In this document: positions 1 through 6,567 of the stretch, piece after piece
How the letters are laid out: each line of letters begins with the position of its first letter
How positions within the stretch are numbered: the stretch's first letter is position 1
NCBI GenBank assembly: GCA_007132635.1
Contig: SLOG01000293.1
Span: forward strand, 1 to 6,569
Source of the DNA: Limnochordia bacterium
GTDB taxonomy: Bacteria > Bacillota > Limnochordia > Darwinibacteriales > SLO01
Direction: 5' to 3'
DNA: 6,569 nt
Notes under the pieces: generated by a model
Database searches by the model: none
Told to the model about the DNA's origin: nothing
Seen by the model: the letters and a program-made list of their open reading frames with translations, nothing else
Made by a program: the position numbers and the translations under genes

Positions 1-66
1 AGGATGCTGTTCAGGGAAGCACAACGGCGCCATCGCCAGGATAACCGAAGCAGGCAAAGAAACTGA
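1..66 (-). other. Region downstream of batE, no terminator seen
   Basis: These 66 nt follow the batE TGA in transcription direction and run off the window. No stem-loop with a U-run is visible, so the operon may continue. One minus-strand frame has an ATG at 33 and stays open to the edge (MAPLCFPEQHP, 11 residues), and the same frame is open and hydrophobic before it. This is too short to call a gene. Nothing else recognisable was seen. Confidence 0.3.
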
Positions 67-831
67 TCAGATCTCTTCCAGCGCACGGCGCTCTATCCAT
101 CCTATATTGCCATTGGCAAGCCGTATCTCGGACCAATCCCTTACTGTATTTGATATCTCCACCCTGGTCCCCTCATGGACCAAAAATAGGTCGATGCCGC
201 GCTCACCCGGCGCACTTTTTACCACAACACGCGACGCCATCACGATGGCTTCCTGTTTTTCATGTACGGTGTAATATTGCCTGCCGGCAGCATAGAAGCC
301 CGCAAGGGTCAACAATATCAGGACCATGGACACTCCTGCACAAAGCTGCTTGTATACCTTTTTGCGTGCCACAAAGAATAAGGCAATAAAAAGTGCCGTG
401 AGGAATACCAGGATGATCACGTTTTTTGCCCATGCATCGACCGGCTGCAGGAGAACATAGCGGTCGTGCCAGTCAAGAAAAAACAGCCGGGGCAGGGGTT
501 CTATCCTGTCGGCAGTCTGTCCCACAGCGATGCGCAGGTTATGTCGGATCGCTTCGTCTGAAGGGTTTAGGCGCAATGCCCGCTCGTAATTCAAGATGGC
601 CTTGCCAAGCATGCCTTTCTGGTAATAGGCGTTGCCGAGATTGTAATACAATGAGGCTGACTCCCATTCCATCTCTGCAATCTTCTCATAAAGAGAAACA
701 GCCTCCTGGTAAGCTTCATCAATATAAGCCTGATTGGCCTTTTCCATGACATGGTCGGGCAACGAACGGCCAAATGCGGCAACAAAAATGACCGGCAAAA
801 GGGAAAAAGATATTGTGGCAATGGCTTTCAT
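67..831 (-). CDS. batE: BatE, TPR and SH3-like membrane protein
   Basis: This is a 254-aa protein with the BatE domain order. Residues 1 to about 20 are a signal peptide. Two TPRs lie at about 28-58 and 59-92 (YYNLGNAYYQKG, then YERALRLNPSD). A DWHDRY segment follows near 120-125, then two membrane helices at about 137-155 and 164-182 separated by the basic loop RKKVYKQ, and a C-terminal bacterial SH3-like domain at about 195-254 ending in GWIERRALEEI. The charge pattern puts the TPR and SH3 parts in the periplasm. The ATG at 831 shares one base with the batD TGA (TGATG), a classic coupling arrangement. A TTG at 834 is in frame one codon earlier but less likely. The second TPR closely resembles the third TPR of BatC, so the two proteins may bind similar peptides. 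SH3-like domains of this class often bind peptidoglycan or peptides; which applies here is not known. Confidence 0.92.
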   Translation of the reverse strand: MKAIATISFSLLPVIFVAAFGRSLPDHVMEKANQAYIDEAYQEAVSLYEKIAEMEWESASLYYNLGNAYYQKGMLGKAILNYERALRLNPSDEAIRHNLRIAVGQTADRIEPLPRLFFLDWHDRYVLLQPVDAWAKNVIILVFLTALFIALFFVARKKVYKQLCAGVSMVLILLTLAGFYAAGRQYYTVHEKQEAIVMASRVVVKSAPGERGIDLFLVHEGTRVEISNTVRDWSEIRLANGNIGWIERRALEEI

Positions 832-833
832 CA
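829..833 (-). promoter_or_regulatory. TGATG stop-start overlap, batD-batE translational coupling
   Basis: On the minus strand the batD stop TGA (833-831) and the batE start ATG (831-829) share one A. The preceding bases (GGACAAAATCT) carry no Shine-Dalgarno sequence, so batE translation probably depends on ribosomes finishing batD. Confidence 0.6.
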
Positions 834-2702
834 AGATTTTGTCCGTTGTTGGTTTCGCAATTCATTTTCGAGAGTTACAATGGTATCCATCGCTTTGTTG
901 TAAGTTTCCTCCATGGGGCTTTCCATCCCCTTGGGAGCAAAGCGGGCGAACTCACATTCCTGTAAACCATCCAAAAAGCTTTTGGCGAGGCTGTCAGGAA
1001 CCTGCTTTGAGCGGAAGGCAGCCGCCACGTTTTCTTTGCTTAATTGGGATACGGGAATGTTCAACCTGTCAGATACATAGCCCCATAATGCCTTGAATAT
1101 CTCATCAAAAAATGGTTCTTTCTTCCCTTGTTTTAGCGAGGCAGCGGCACTTTTTAACCGTCTGCTGGCCACCTTGCGTGCTCTCCTTATGCGCAAGCCT
1201 GCCTTGTCTTCGATCATATGCTGGTGTCTTTTCCAGATAACCAGGAACAATAGCAGCAGGACTGCCGGAGCGCCAAGCAGAATGTAGAAAGGGGTGCTTT
1301 TGAAAAACAGCTTTCCTGCGGGTTGCCACGACACGGAATGGGTATGAATGAAACGAATATCATCTGCCATGTATCTGTCCCCGGCAAGCATACCATGGCG
1401 GGCGTTGTCTGCCAGATGGTCACCATCCACATAAAGCTCAAATGGGCCGGCGGTGCGGATAACGTATTCTTCCAGGTTCGGGTCAAAATAGGTGAACCGG
1501 ATGGATGGTATCTCTGCTTTGCCGCCACTCCTCGGAATGATGACATGGTCAAACTCCCTGTTGCCACTGATGCCGTCGCTTCCTGTCCTGATATTGTCTG
1601 ACCGTTGGGGGTCAAAGACATCGAGATGTTGCGGAAACTGGAGCTCCGGCGGTTCGACCATGTTTAGGTTCCCGCGGCCATCAATGGTGATGACAAGGTT
1701 TGCGGCATCATTGACGGCAAGCTCTTTATGACTCAGCCTGGCCTCCATGTTGAATGTACCGACGATGCCACTGAAATTGTCCGGCCGGTTTTGTTCGGGC
1801 AGGGGTAAAACATTCAGGGTGAGCACATTAGACTGAACATGGTGTGATACGGTCTGAAAACGGTCGAAAGGGGAGCCTCCGAAAAATTCGTCAAAGAGGC
1901 TGCCCGGGCGTTGCGGCCTTGTTGCACGCATCCTTACCGCCAGTTCAACCTCCATGGGATCAATCCGTATCTTGCCGGTGCGTTGCGGAAAGACTGCGAC
2001 ACGCCTTATCTCGGCAACATTATAGGAAATGCCGTTCACTACCTCGGAATACACTCCCGGTTGACCGCTGCGTGTGATATTTTCCGACCATAAGCCCTGG
2101 AAGCCTGGCAGCCGTTCGATGGAGTAGTTTGTGACAGGCAGTCTAGTGTAGAGCTTATAACTGATGATGCATTGCTCTCCCCTGTATGGATTGGCATTGC
2201 TGGCGATTGCCCGGATAAAAATATCTTCTGCAGCTGGCTTGTCTCTTTCACCGGGTTCTTCCAGGGACTTTGATGGAGTCCTTTGCGGACCAGGTCCTGC
2301 GGAGGCATCCACTGTTATCCGGATCGTCTCAGTTGAATAATCTTTGCCGTCAACATGCACGGTTGCGGGTTGGATAAGGTGGTCACCCTCCTCTCTCGCT
2401 TCCAGCACATACGTGTAAGAGAACGAAACCGTTGTGGTGACCTGGTTGTTGATGATCTGTGTTGAGGTGCTGGATGATTGGCTGGGCCCCGAGATCACAC
2501 GGAAACCATCAATAACAGGCGCATCAAAATGATCAGGCCGGGCGTTAAGGGTGAAGGTCAGCCTGAACCGTTCACCGACCCCGACCGATGAAGGGGCCGA
2601 GGCAGAAAAAGTCACTTCTTCCGCATGGCATGCCAGCGATGCCATGAACAAAAACACAAGTATGTGCAACGAAAGCTTTCCCATAATGATATGATTCACC
2701 AT
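831..2702 (-). CDS. batD: BatD, large periplasmic/membrane protein of the Bat complex
   Basis: This is a 623-aa BatD (oxygen tolerance family) protein. A signal peptide ends near residue 27 (LACHA before EEV); the cysteine there lacks a proper lipobox (SLAC), so lipidation is unlikely. The periplasmic part appears to be three beta-sandwich, Ig-like segments at about 30-131, 160-298 and 310-425. They are joined by a proline/charge-rich linker (about 133-158) and a family-typical FDEFFGGSPFDRF loop (270-282). One membrane helix spans about 472-490. It is followed by a strongly basic stretch (KRHQ, RIRRARKVASRRLK) and a helical cytoplasmic tail of about 130 residues. The start ATG at 2702 overlaps the end of batC by 7 nt. 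An internal ATG at 2684 (MGKLSLH) also gives a good signal peptide and would leave an 11-nt gap; the choice is open. The stop overlaps the batE start. The role is probably structural, bridging periplasmic Bat parts to the cytoplasm; this is inference. Confidence 0.93.
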   Translation of the reverse strand: MVNHIIMGKLSLHILVFLFMASLACHAEEVTFSASAPSSVGVGERFRLTFTLNARPDHFDAPVIDGFRVISGPSQSSSTSTQIINNQVTTTVSFSYTYVLEAREEGDHLIQPATVHVDGKDYSTETIRITVDASAGPGPQRTPSKSLEEPGERDKPAAEDIFIRAIASNANPYRGEQCIISYKLYTRLPVTNYSIERLPGFQGLWSENITRSGQPGVYSEVVNGISYNVAEIRRVAVFPQRTGKIRIDPMEVELAVRMRATRPQRPGSLFDEFFGGSPFDRFQTVSHHVQSNVLTLNVLPLPEQNRPDNFSGIVGTFNMEARLSHKELAVNDAANLVITIDGRGNLNMVEPPELQFPQHLDVFDPQRSDNIRTGSDGISGNREFDHVIIPRSGGKAEIPSIRFTYFDPNLEEYVIRTAGPFELYVDGDHLADNARHGMLAGDRYMADDIRFIHTHSVSWQPAGKLFFKSTPFYILLGAPAVLLLLFLVIWKRHQHMIEDKAGLRIRRARKVASRRLKSAAASLKQGKKEPFFDEIFKALWGYVSDRLNIPVSQLSKENVAAAFRSKQVPDSLAKSFLDGLQECEFARFAPKGMESPMEETYNKAMDTIVTLENELRNQQRTKS

Positions 2703-3331
2703 TCCCGTATTGTCCTTACAGGCTCTCTTGTTTGATCTTCCCGGTTGATCCTTTCCTGTATTTTTTGTTCCTGCTGTTTCATGGCTTCCAGTATTCTTTC
2801 GGCGTCTTGCGGAGAAAGCTGATCGATCCGATCAGGCGAAATGTCTTCTTCAGATGTTGGCGGCGTTGTGTCATCGTGCTGCGGCTCCTCTGCGGGTGGC
2901 ATCTCATCGAGCAGGTTCAATGCGTATGCCAGGTTATAGCGGGTGTCTTCTTCATCAGGCATTAAACGTAGCGCCCGCTTGTAGGCTTCGATACTTTCAG
3001 GGATCTGGCCTGCACCCAGATAGGCATTACCCAGGTTATGCAATGCACTGGCTTTGCCCTCATCAGAAGGGGCAACAAACGAAAGGGCATCAAATACCTC
3101 TTGTGCTTCACCGAGCCTGCCTTGCATGTATAACGCATTTCCCAGGTTGAACAATGCCTTGAAGTTGTCTGCATCATGCTCAAGGGATTGAAGGTATTTT
3201 TCCTCCGCTTCGGCATATCTGCCTTCTTCGAAGAGATTGTTGCCTTCCCTGATCCATTGACGAACGTCGGTCGCAAAGATATTACCGGCAAGCAACAGAA
3301 GAAGCATCACAAATGAATTTGTTCGTATCAT
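2696..3331 (-). CDS. batC: BatC, periplasmic TPR protein
   Basis: This is a 211-aa TPR scaffold protein of the Bat complex. Residues 1-20 are a signal peptide (five consecutive leucines, then AGNIFA). Tetratricopeptide repeats follow at about 25-56, 59-90 and 95-127, with clear NLGNALY and NLGNAYL cores and a start of further helix at YNLAYALNLL. A proline- and acid-rich linker follows (about 142-168). The C-terminus is a charged helix with SPQDAERILEAMKQQEQK, matching the conserved C-terminal segment of BatC proteins (DAE..L.A...QE). The ATG at 3331 lies 2 nt after the batB TGA. A TTG at 3337, overlapping that stop, is in frame two codons earlier, but the ATG is preferred because it directly begins the signal peptide. 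The gene overlaps the batD start, indicating coupling. No membrane helix is seen beyond the signal peptide, so the protein should be periplasmic and probably binds the VWA proteins or BatD. Confidence 0.9.
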   Translation of the reverse strand: MIRTNSFVMLLLLLAGNIFATDVRQWIREGNNLFEEGRYAEAEEKYLQSLEHDADNFKALFNLGNALYMQGRLGEAQEVFDALSFVAPSDEGKASALHNLGNAYLGAGQIPESIEAYKRALRLMPDEEDTRYNLAYALNLLDEMPPAEEPQHDDTTPPTSEEDISPDRIDQLSPQDAERILEAMKQQEQKIQERINREDQTREPVRTIREW

Positions 3332-3333
3332 AA

Positions 3334-4368
3334 TCAATCAAAAAGCCTGATTTTCTGAAACCATTTGTTTTTTCTTTCCATGAAGAACATTTCTATTACC
3401 AGCAAAAGAAGTGCCAATGCCGTAAAATAGTGGAACCGGCTTTCATATTCGGCGAATATAGTCGTTTCATAGGTTTCTTTTTCGAGTGCGCGTATTTTCT
3501 CCAGAATATGGTCAAGTCCCATATCTGCGCCGCTGCCGTGACGAAAGACCCCACCTGTGGCTTCAGCGATGCTGCGCATTAGTTGCTCGTCGTACCTTGT
3601 GATCACTGTATTGCCATCATTGTCGCGCAGGTAACCCCTGACGGTTCCGTTTTCCATGATGGGTATAGGGGCGCCTTCCCGGCTGCCGATCCCCACGGTA
3701 TGGATTGTTACACCCATCTCTTTGGCCCGGTGTGCGTATTCTAATGGGTCATCCTCGTGACTTTCGCCGTCGCTGACGAGTATTATGGTCTTGTTTTTCA
3801 TGTTTTCATCCGGGAGAGAAGCCATCGCCCTTTCCAGGGCCCTGCCGATGGCTGTCCCCTGTACCGATACACTTTCGGTGTTTACGCTTTGCAACAGCAT
3901 TTGGGCTGCCAGGTGATCATTTGTAAGTGGAATCTGTGTATGTGCCGTTCCGGCAAATACCACCAGCCCGAACCTGTCCTGCCCCAGTTGACCGATGAGC
4001 CTGTTGACTGCCAGCTTGGCCCTGTCAAGGCGGCTGGGAAGCACGTCCTGTGCCATCATGCTCCGGCTGACATCAAGGGCCACCACAACATCAACACCCT
4101 CCCGCTTGGCCTCTTCCATGCGGCTTCCTGTTTGCGGGTTGATGGCAGCCAAAACCATCATCGCAAAGGCAAGCATTAGCAGGGAAAATTTTAACCATGG
4201 CCTGTATACCGATACCAGCGGCATCATTTGCGACAATACCCTAAGCTGCCCAAAACGTTGTATGGCCTTTCTCCTCCGATACCGCGACAGCAAAAACAGC
4301 ATGAAAAATAGCGGTATCAGCAAAAAGAGGCCTGTCCACTCAGGATTTTCGAATCGTATCATCTCCAT
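3334..4368 (-). CDS. batB: BatB, membrane-anchored VWA domain protein
   Basis: This is the second VWA protein of the Bat complex, 344 aa from the chosen start. Membrane helices lie at about 13-29, 59-77 and 314-330. Basic cytoplasmic stretches (SRYRRRKAIQRFGQLR and the C-terminal ERKNKWFQKIR) place the VWA domain (about 88-290) in the periplasm. The metal site is complete: DVSRS at D99-S103, T172 in QGTAIGRA, and D200 in LVSDGE. The frame is open further upstream to an ATG at 4437, but those 23 residues are hydrophilic and not family-like. Starting at the ATG at 4368 (MEMIRFENPEW) puts the helices and metal-site residues at nearly the same positions as in BatA. The ATG at 4362 (MIRFENP) is equally plausible. 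Neither has a good Shine-Dalgarno sequence. The TGA stop is 2 nt before the batC ATG. Some Bacteroidota fuse BatB and BatC; here they are separate. Confidence 0.93.
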   Translation of the reverse strand: MEMIRFENPEWTGLFLLIPLFFMLFLLSRYRRRKAIQRFGQLRVLSQMMPLVSVYRPWLKFSLLMLAFAMMVLAAINPQTGSRMEEAKREGVDVVVALDVSRSMMAQDVLPSRLDRAKLAVNRLIGQLGQDRFGLVVFAGTAHTQIPLTNDHLAAQMLLQSVNTESVSVQGTAIGRALERAMASLPDENMKNKTIILVSDGESHEDDPLEYAHRAKEMGVTIHTVGIGSREGAPIPIMENGTVRGYLRDNDGNTVITRYDEQLMRSIAEATGGVFRHGSGADMGLDHILEKIRALEKETYETTIFAEYESRFHYFTALALLLLVIEMFFMERKNKWFQKIRLFD

Positions 4369-4505
4369 TGACCACTCGCTGTTATATAACTTCGCTGGTT
4401 CGACATTTATTTTGTTGTTCCGGAGTGCATTCTCCATGTTCAGGTTAGCATTCCGGCTTGTTTACCGGCAGCGCCGGTTGGTGTTTCACTGCCTGTTTTT
4501 GCCGG
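4369..4505 (-). other. 137-nt batA-batB spacer with inverted repeats
   Basis: This is the only real gap in an otherwise tightly packed operon. It holds three inverted repeats. The first is ACCGGC-AGC-GCCGGT (4464-4478), a 6-bp GC stem with a 3-nt loop. The second is GGAG-TGCATT-CTCC (4422-4435), a 4-bp stem. The third is GTTATATAAC (4381-4390), a perfect 10-bp palindrome. CCGG-type words also recur at 4451-4505, including GCCGGC beside the batA stop. The strong stem is followed on the transcribed strand by AAACAAG rather than a U-run, so it is not a standard intrinsic terminator. I found no convincing Bacteroidota promoter (TTTG / TAnnTTTG). Part of the region (4437-4369) could instead be translated as a 23-residue extension of BatB. 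An RNA processing or stability element, or an internal regulatory site, is possible. Confidence 0.5.
4464..4478 (-). repeat. GC-rich hairpin in the batA-batB spacer
   Basis: ACCGGC and GCCGGT are exact reverse complements separated by AGC, so the transcript can form a 6-bp stem closed by a 3-nt loop. It lies 27 nt after the batA stop. There is no following U-tract, so attenuation or mRNA-end stabilisation is more plausible than termination. A stem this short can occur by chance. Confidence 0.45.
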
Positions 4506-5501
4506 CTAAGGGATTGTCCGAAGCCAGGTATATCTCAAAACCGTCTCCAACGCAATAAAGATCATCGCCAGGATCAGAAAAGGCATATATTCATCGCGAA
4601 CGCGCACAAATTCAGTATGGTCGATGATGGATGTTTCCATCTTGTCGATCTCTGCATAGACGTTTCCCAGCGCGTCCTGATTGTCGGCCCAGTAATACTG
4701 TCCGCCGGTGATGGTTGCAATCTCTTTCAGCAGCGCTTCATCCACGGGGATCTCCACATCCTGGTACCGGATGCCCAGGGGTGTTTGAAAAGGGTAGGGG
4801 ACAGCCCCGCTGCTTCCTACGCCTACGGTGTAAACACGGATGTCGAAAAGGGCTGCCATGTCAGCAGCGGTGAGCGGGTCTATTACGCCCGTATTGTTAA
4901 TGCCGTCCGTCAGCAGGATGATCACCCTGCTGACGGCTTCGCTGTCGCGCAAGCGATTGATGGCCGTTGCCAGGCCATCGCCGATGGCGGTTCCATCTTC
5001 AACCATGCCGGTCGAGACCCCTGCTGTTAGCTCCTTTAAGAGTGCATGATCCGTGGTTAGCGGACATAAGGTAAAGCTTTCCCCGCTGAATATTGTCACC
5101 CCAATGCGGTCGTTTCCCCGCAGATCAATGAAATCCATGGCAGTCTCCTTGGCGGCTTCCATGCGATTGGGTTGAAAATCCTCCGCCAGCATGGAACCGG
5201 AAATGTCAAGCGCGATCATGATGTCTATACCCTCTATCGATACTTCCCGGGTGCTTGATGTGCTTTGCGGTCTGGCGAGAACAACAATCAACAAACCGAT
5301 GGCCAGCAGCCGCAAGACAGAAGGAAGGTGCCTCATCCGCATGCGAAGGCTCCACCTTACCCCATCCAGATATGCCGAATGTGAAAAGAGGATGTCTGAC
5401 GACCGCTCTCTGGAGGTCATAAAGTACCATATGGCCAACAGTGGCACAACAGCCAGCAGAAACAAACAGGGTTGATATGCAAAATCAATATCAGAAAACA
5501 T
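4506..5501 (-). CDS. batA: BatA, membrane-anchored VWA domain protein
   Basis: This is a 331-aa VWA protein of the Bat complex. It has membrane helices at about 11-28, 62-77 and 306-323. The loop between the first two helices (RERSSD, then RWSLRMRMRH) and the extreme C-terminus are basic, so by the positive-inside rule they are cytoplasmic and the VWA domain (about 90-290) is periplasmic. The metal-ion-dependent adhesion site is intact: DISGS at D99-S103, T171 in DGTAIGDG, and D199 in LLTDG. This implies divalent-metal-dependent protein binding. The start ATG at 5501 lies 6 nt after the TAA of the preceding gene. A purine-rich stretch, AAGGAAAT, spans that stop about 11 nt upstream and may act as a weak ribosome site. 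The length and the three-helix layout are normal for BatA. Its ligand is not known from the sequence. It precedes batB, a paralogue with collinear motifs. Confidence 0.95.
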   Translation of the reverse strand: MFSDIDFAYQPCLFLLAVVPLLAIWYFMTSRERSSDILFSHSAYLDGVRWSLRMRMRHLPSVLRLLAIGLLIVVLARPQSTSSTREVSIEGIDIMIALDISGSMLAEDFQPNRMEAAKETAMDFIDLRGNDRIGVTIFSGESFTLCPLTTDHALLKELTAGVSTGMVEDGTAIGDGLATAINRLRDSEAVSRVIILLTDGINNTGVIDPLTAADMAALFDIRVYTVGVGSSGAVPYPFQTPLGIRYQDVEIPVDEALLKEIATITGGQYYWADNQDALGNVYAEIDKMETSIIDHTEFVRVRDEYMPFLILAMIFIALETVLRYTWLRTIP

Positions 5502-5507
5502 GTTTAT

Positions 5508-6521
5508 TTATTTCCTTCCTTTGTCAATGACCTTAACGTGCCGGGTCAGCTCCATCGTTTCGGTTTTTTTTTGCGTACCGGCGTCATCCGGGATTGTTTT
5601 TCTTACAAATTCCAGCGCCAATTCCAGAACCTGTTCATGTACCTCCGGCCCGGGCTGATGTTTGGCAAACTTTACCAGATCAGCCATTTCCAATATACCC
5701 CGGGCTTTTTCTGTCAATGCTGCATCCCTGGTCTTTTGCGGCAACAGGTGCATGATCTCCGCTGTGGTCATCTCCATGGCGTTGACCCCAAACCTTTTGC
5801 GAAGATAGAGGCGCAGGATTGTCGTCAGCTCACTGTGGTATAGTTTGATCTTGCCCCCCTGCCAAAGTTCTTTTCGTCTTAATGTTTCAAGGCTGGAAAT
5901 GGCTGCTATATGTGCAGGGACATCCGGCTTTTCCCAGATGTCGGGTTCAGCTAATCGCACCTTGCGCCCGCGCAACCATTTGATCAGGAAAAACAACAGC
6001 AGGGCAACCGCAATGACAGGCAGCACCCAGCGAAGCAGTTCCCATAAGGTAAGCGGAATAAGCCATATGGGACGGATATCCCTGTATTTCTCGGCCATAT
6101 CAACCTCTACGCCCTTAACCTGCAATAAAGCAGCCTGGCTCTCAAACAGCGTGGTGTCACCTTCAAAGACATACTTAAAAAGCTGACGGGGAACAGGGTA
6201 ATAACCTTCTTCCCATGCCGTGATTACAAGTGTCTGCCGCAGCGCGATCAGTTTATCGTCCTTGTGCAGGGTATCGGGACTCCCAAAGCCGATCACTTCA
6301 ATTTCGCCTGTTATGGTATCGGCAAAGACAGGCAATATGATGTGGCCACCGGAAGGTGCCTCTGCTTCAATCACCATTCGTCCGTGCTGACCCATCAGTA
6401 TTTCATCGGGAGTCAGCTCTACCCTGGCCTGCTGTGCATGGGCCAGTCCGATAACATTAAGACAGGAAAAGGCCAATGGCAGTACGAAGGCGATTATATA
6501 TGGTAAGGGTCCACGTTTCAT
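5508..6521 (-). CDS. Bat-associated membrane protein, BatD-like/DUF4381-like architecture
   Basis: This is a 337-aa envelope protein of unknown biochemical role. Residues 1-29 form a signal peptide ending in AHA before QQ. Residues about 33-136 are a beta-rich, Ig-like domain, and residues about 163-181 form one membrane helix followed by the basic stretch KWLRGRKVR, so the C-terminal part should be cytoplasmic. That tail (about 203-305) is helical and contains LYHSELTTILRLYLRKRFG, then a TTAEI motif and DLVKFAKHQP, a pattern seen in DUF4381-type proteins found next to MoxR/VWA genes. Both the N-terminal domain and the tail resemble parts of BatD by eye, which suggests a short BatD relative. 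The ATG at 6521 is the natural start because it directly precedes the signal peptide. The gene ends 6 nt before batA, so co-expression is very likely. I recognise the context and the domain layout but no established gene symbol. Confidence 0.85.
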   Translation of the reverse strand: MKRGPLPYIIAFVLPLAFSCLNVIGLAHAQQARVELTPDEILMGQHGRMVIEAEAPSGGHIILPVFADTITGEIEVIGFGSPDTLHKDDKLIALRQTLVITAWEEGYYPVPRQLFKYVFEGDTTLFESQAALLQVKGVEVDMAEKYRDIRPIWLIPLTLWELLRWVLPVIAVALLLFFLIKWLRGRKVRLAEPDIWEKPDVPAHIAAISSLETLRRKELWQGGKIKLYHSELTTILRLYLRKRFGVNAMEMTTAEIMHLLPQKTRDAALTEKARGILEMADLVKFAKHQPGPEVHEQVLELALEFVRKTIPDDAGTQKKTETMELTRHVKVIDKGRK

Positions 6522-6531
6522 AAATTACAAC

Positions 6532-6567
6532 TCAACGGCTTCGTTGCTTGAACAATTGCATCAAAGG
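6532..6567 (-). CDS. C-terminal end of an upstream gene, probably DUF58 family (partial)
   Basis: Reading the minus strand from the window edge, one frame gives the peptide PLMQLFKQRSR followed by TGA at 6534-6532. A short basic, leucine/phenylalanine-rich tail of this kind is typical of the end of Bacteroidota DUF58 proteins, which usually lie between moxR and the Bat genes. The stop lies 10 nt before the ATG of the 337-aa protein. A second frame also stays open from the edge and ends in a TGA overlapping that ATG (ATGA), with the peptide TFDAIVQATKPLSCNL; it looks less like DUF58. Only 11 residues are visible, so the identification rests mainly on the motif and on gene-order expectation. 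Confidence 0.45.
   Translation of the reverse strand, partial: PLMQLFKQRSR

Noticed and set aside
1214..1621. 135-codon minus-strand frame inside batD
   Set aside because: It is an alternative frame of batD, which has clear family features over the same stretch.
2621..2640. BatD as a lipoprotein (cysteine in LACHA)
   Set aside because: The residue at -3 is serine and -2 is leucine, which does not fit a lipobox; an ordinary signal peptidase site (CHA before EE) fits better.
3757..4179. 140-codon open frame on the plus strand
   Set aside because: It is antisense to the batB VWA domain and has no domain or start signal of its own.
4464..4478. Intrinsic terminator after batA
   Set aside because: The stem is short and is followed by an A-rich stretch, not a U-run, on the transcribed strand.
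3995..4558. 187-codon open frame on the plus strand
   Set aside because: It is antisense to batB and the spacer, with low-complexity Ser/Arg/Leu composition typical of an antisense frame.
4458..5030. 190-codon open frame on the plus strand
   Set aside because: It lies mostly antisense to batA, has no recognisable domain, and batA is certain from its VWA motifs. It is a shadow frame.
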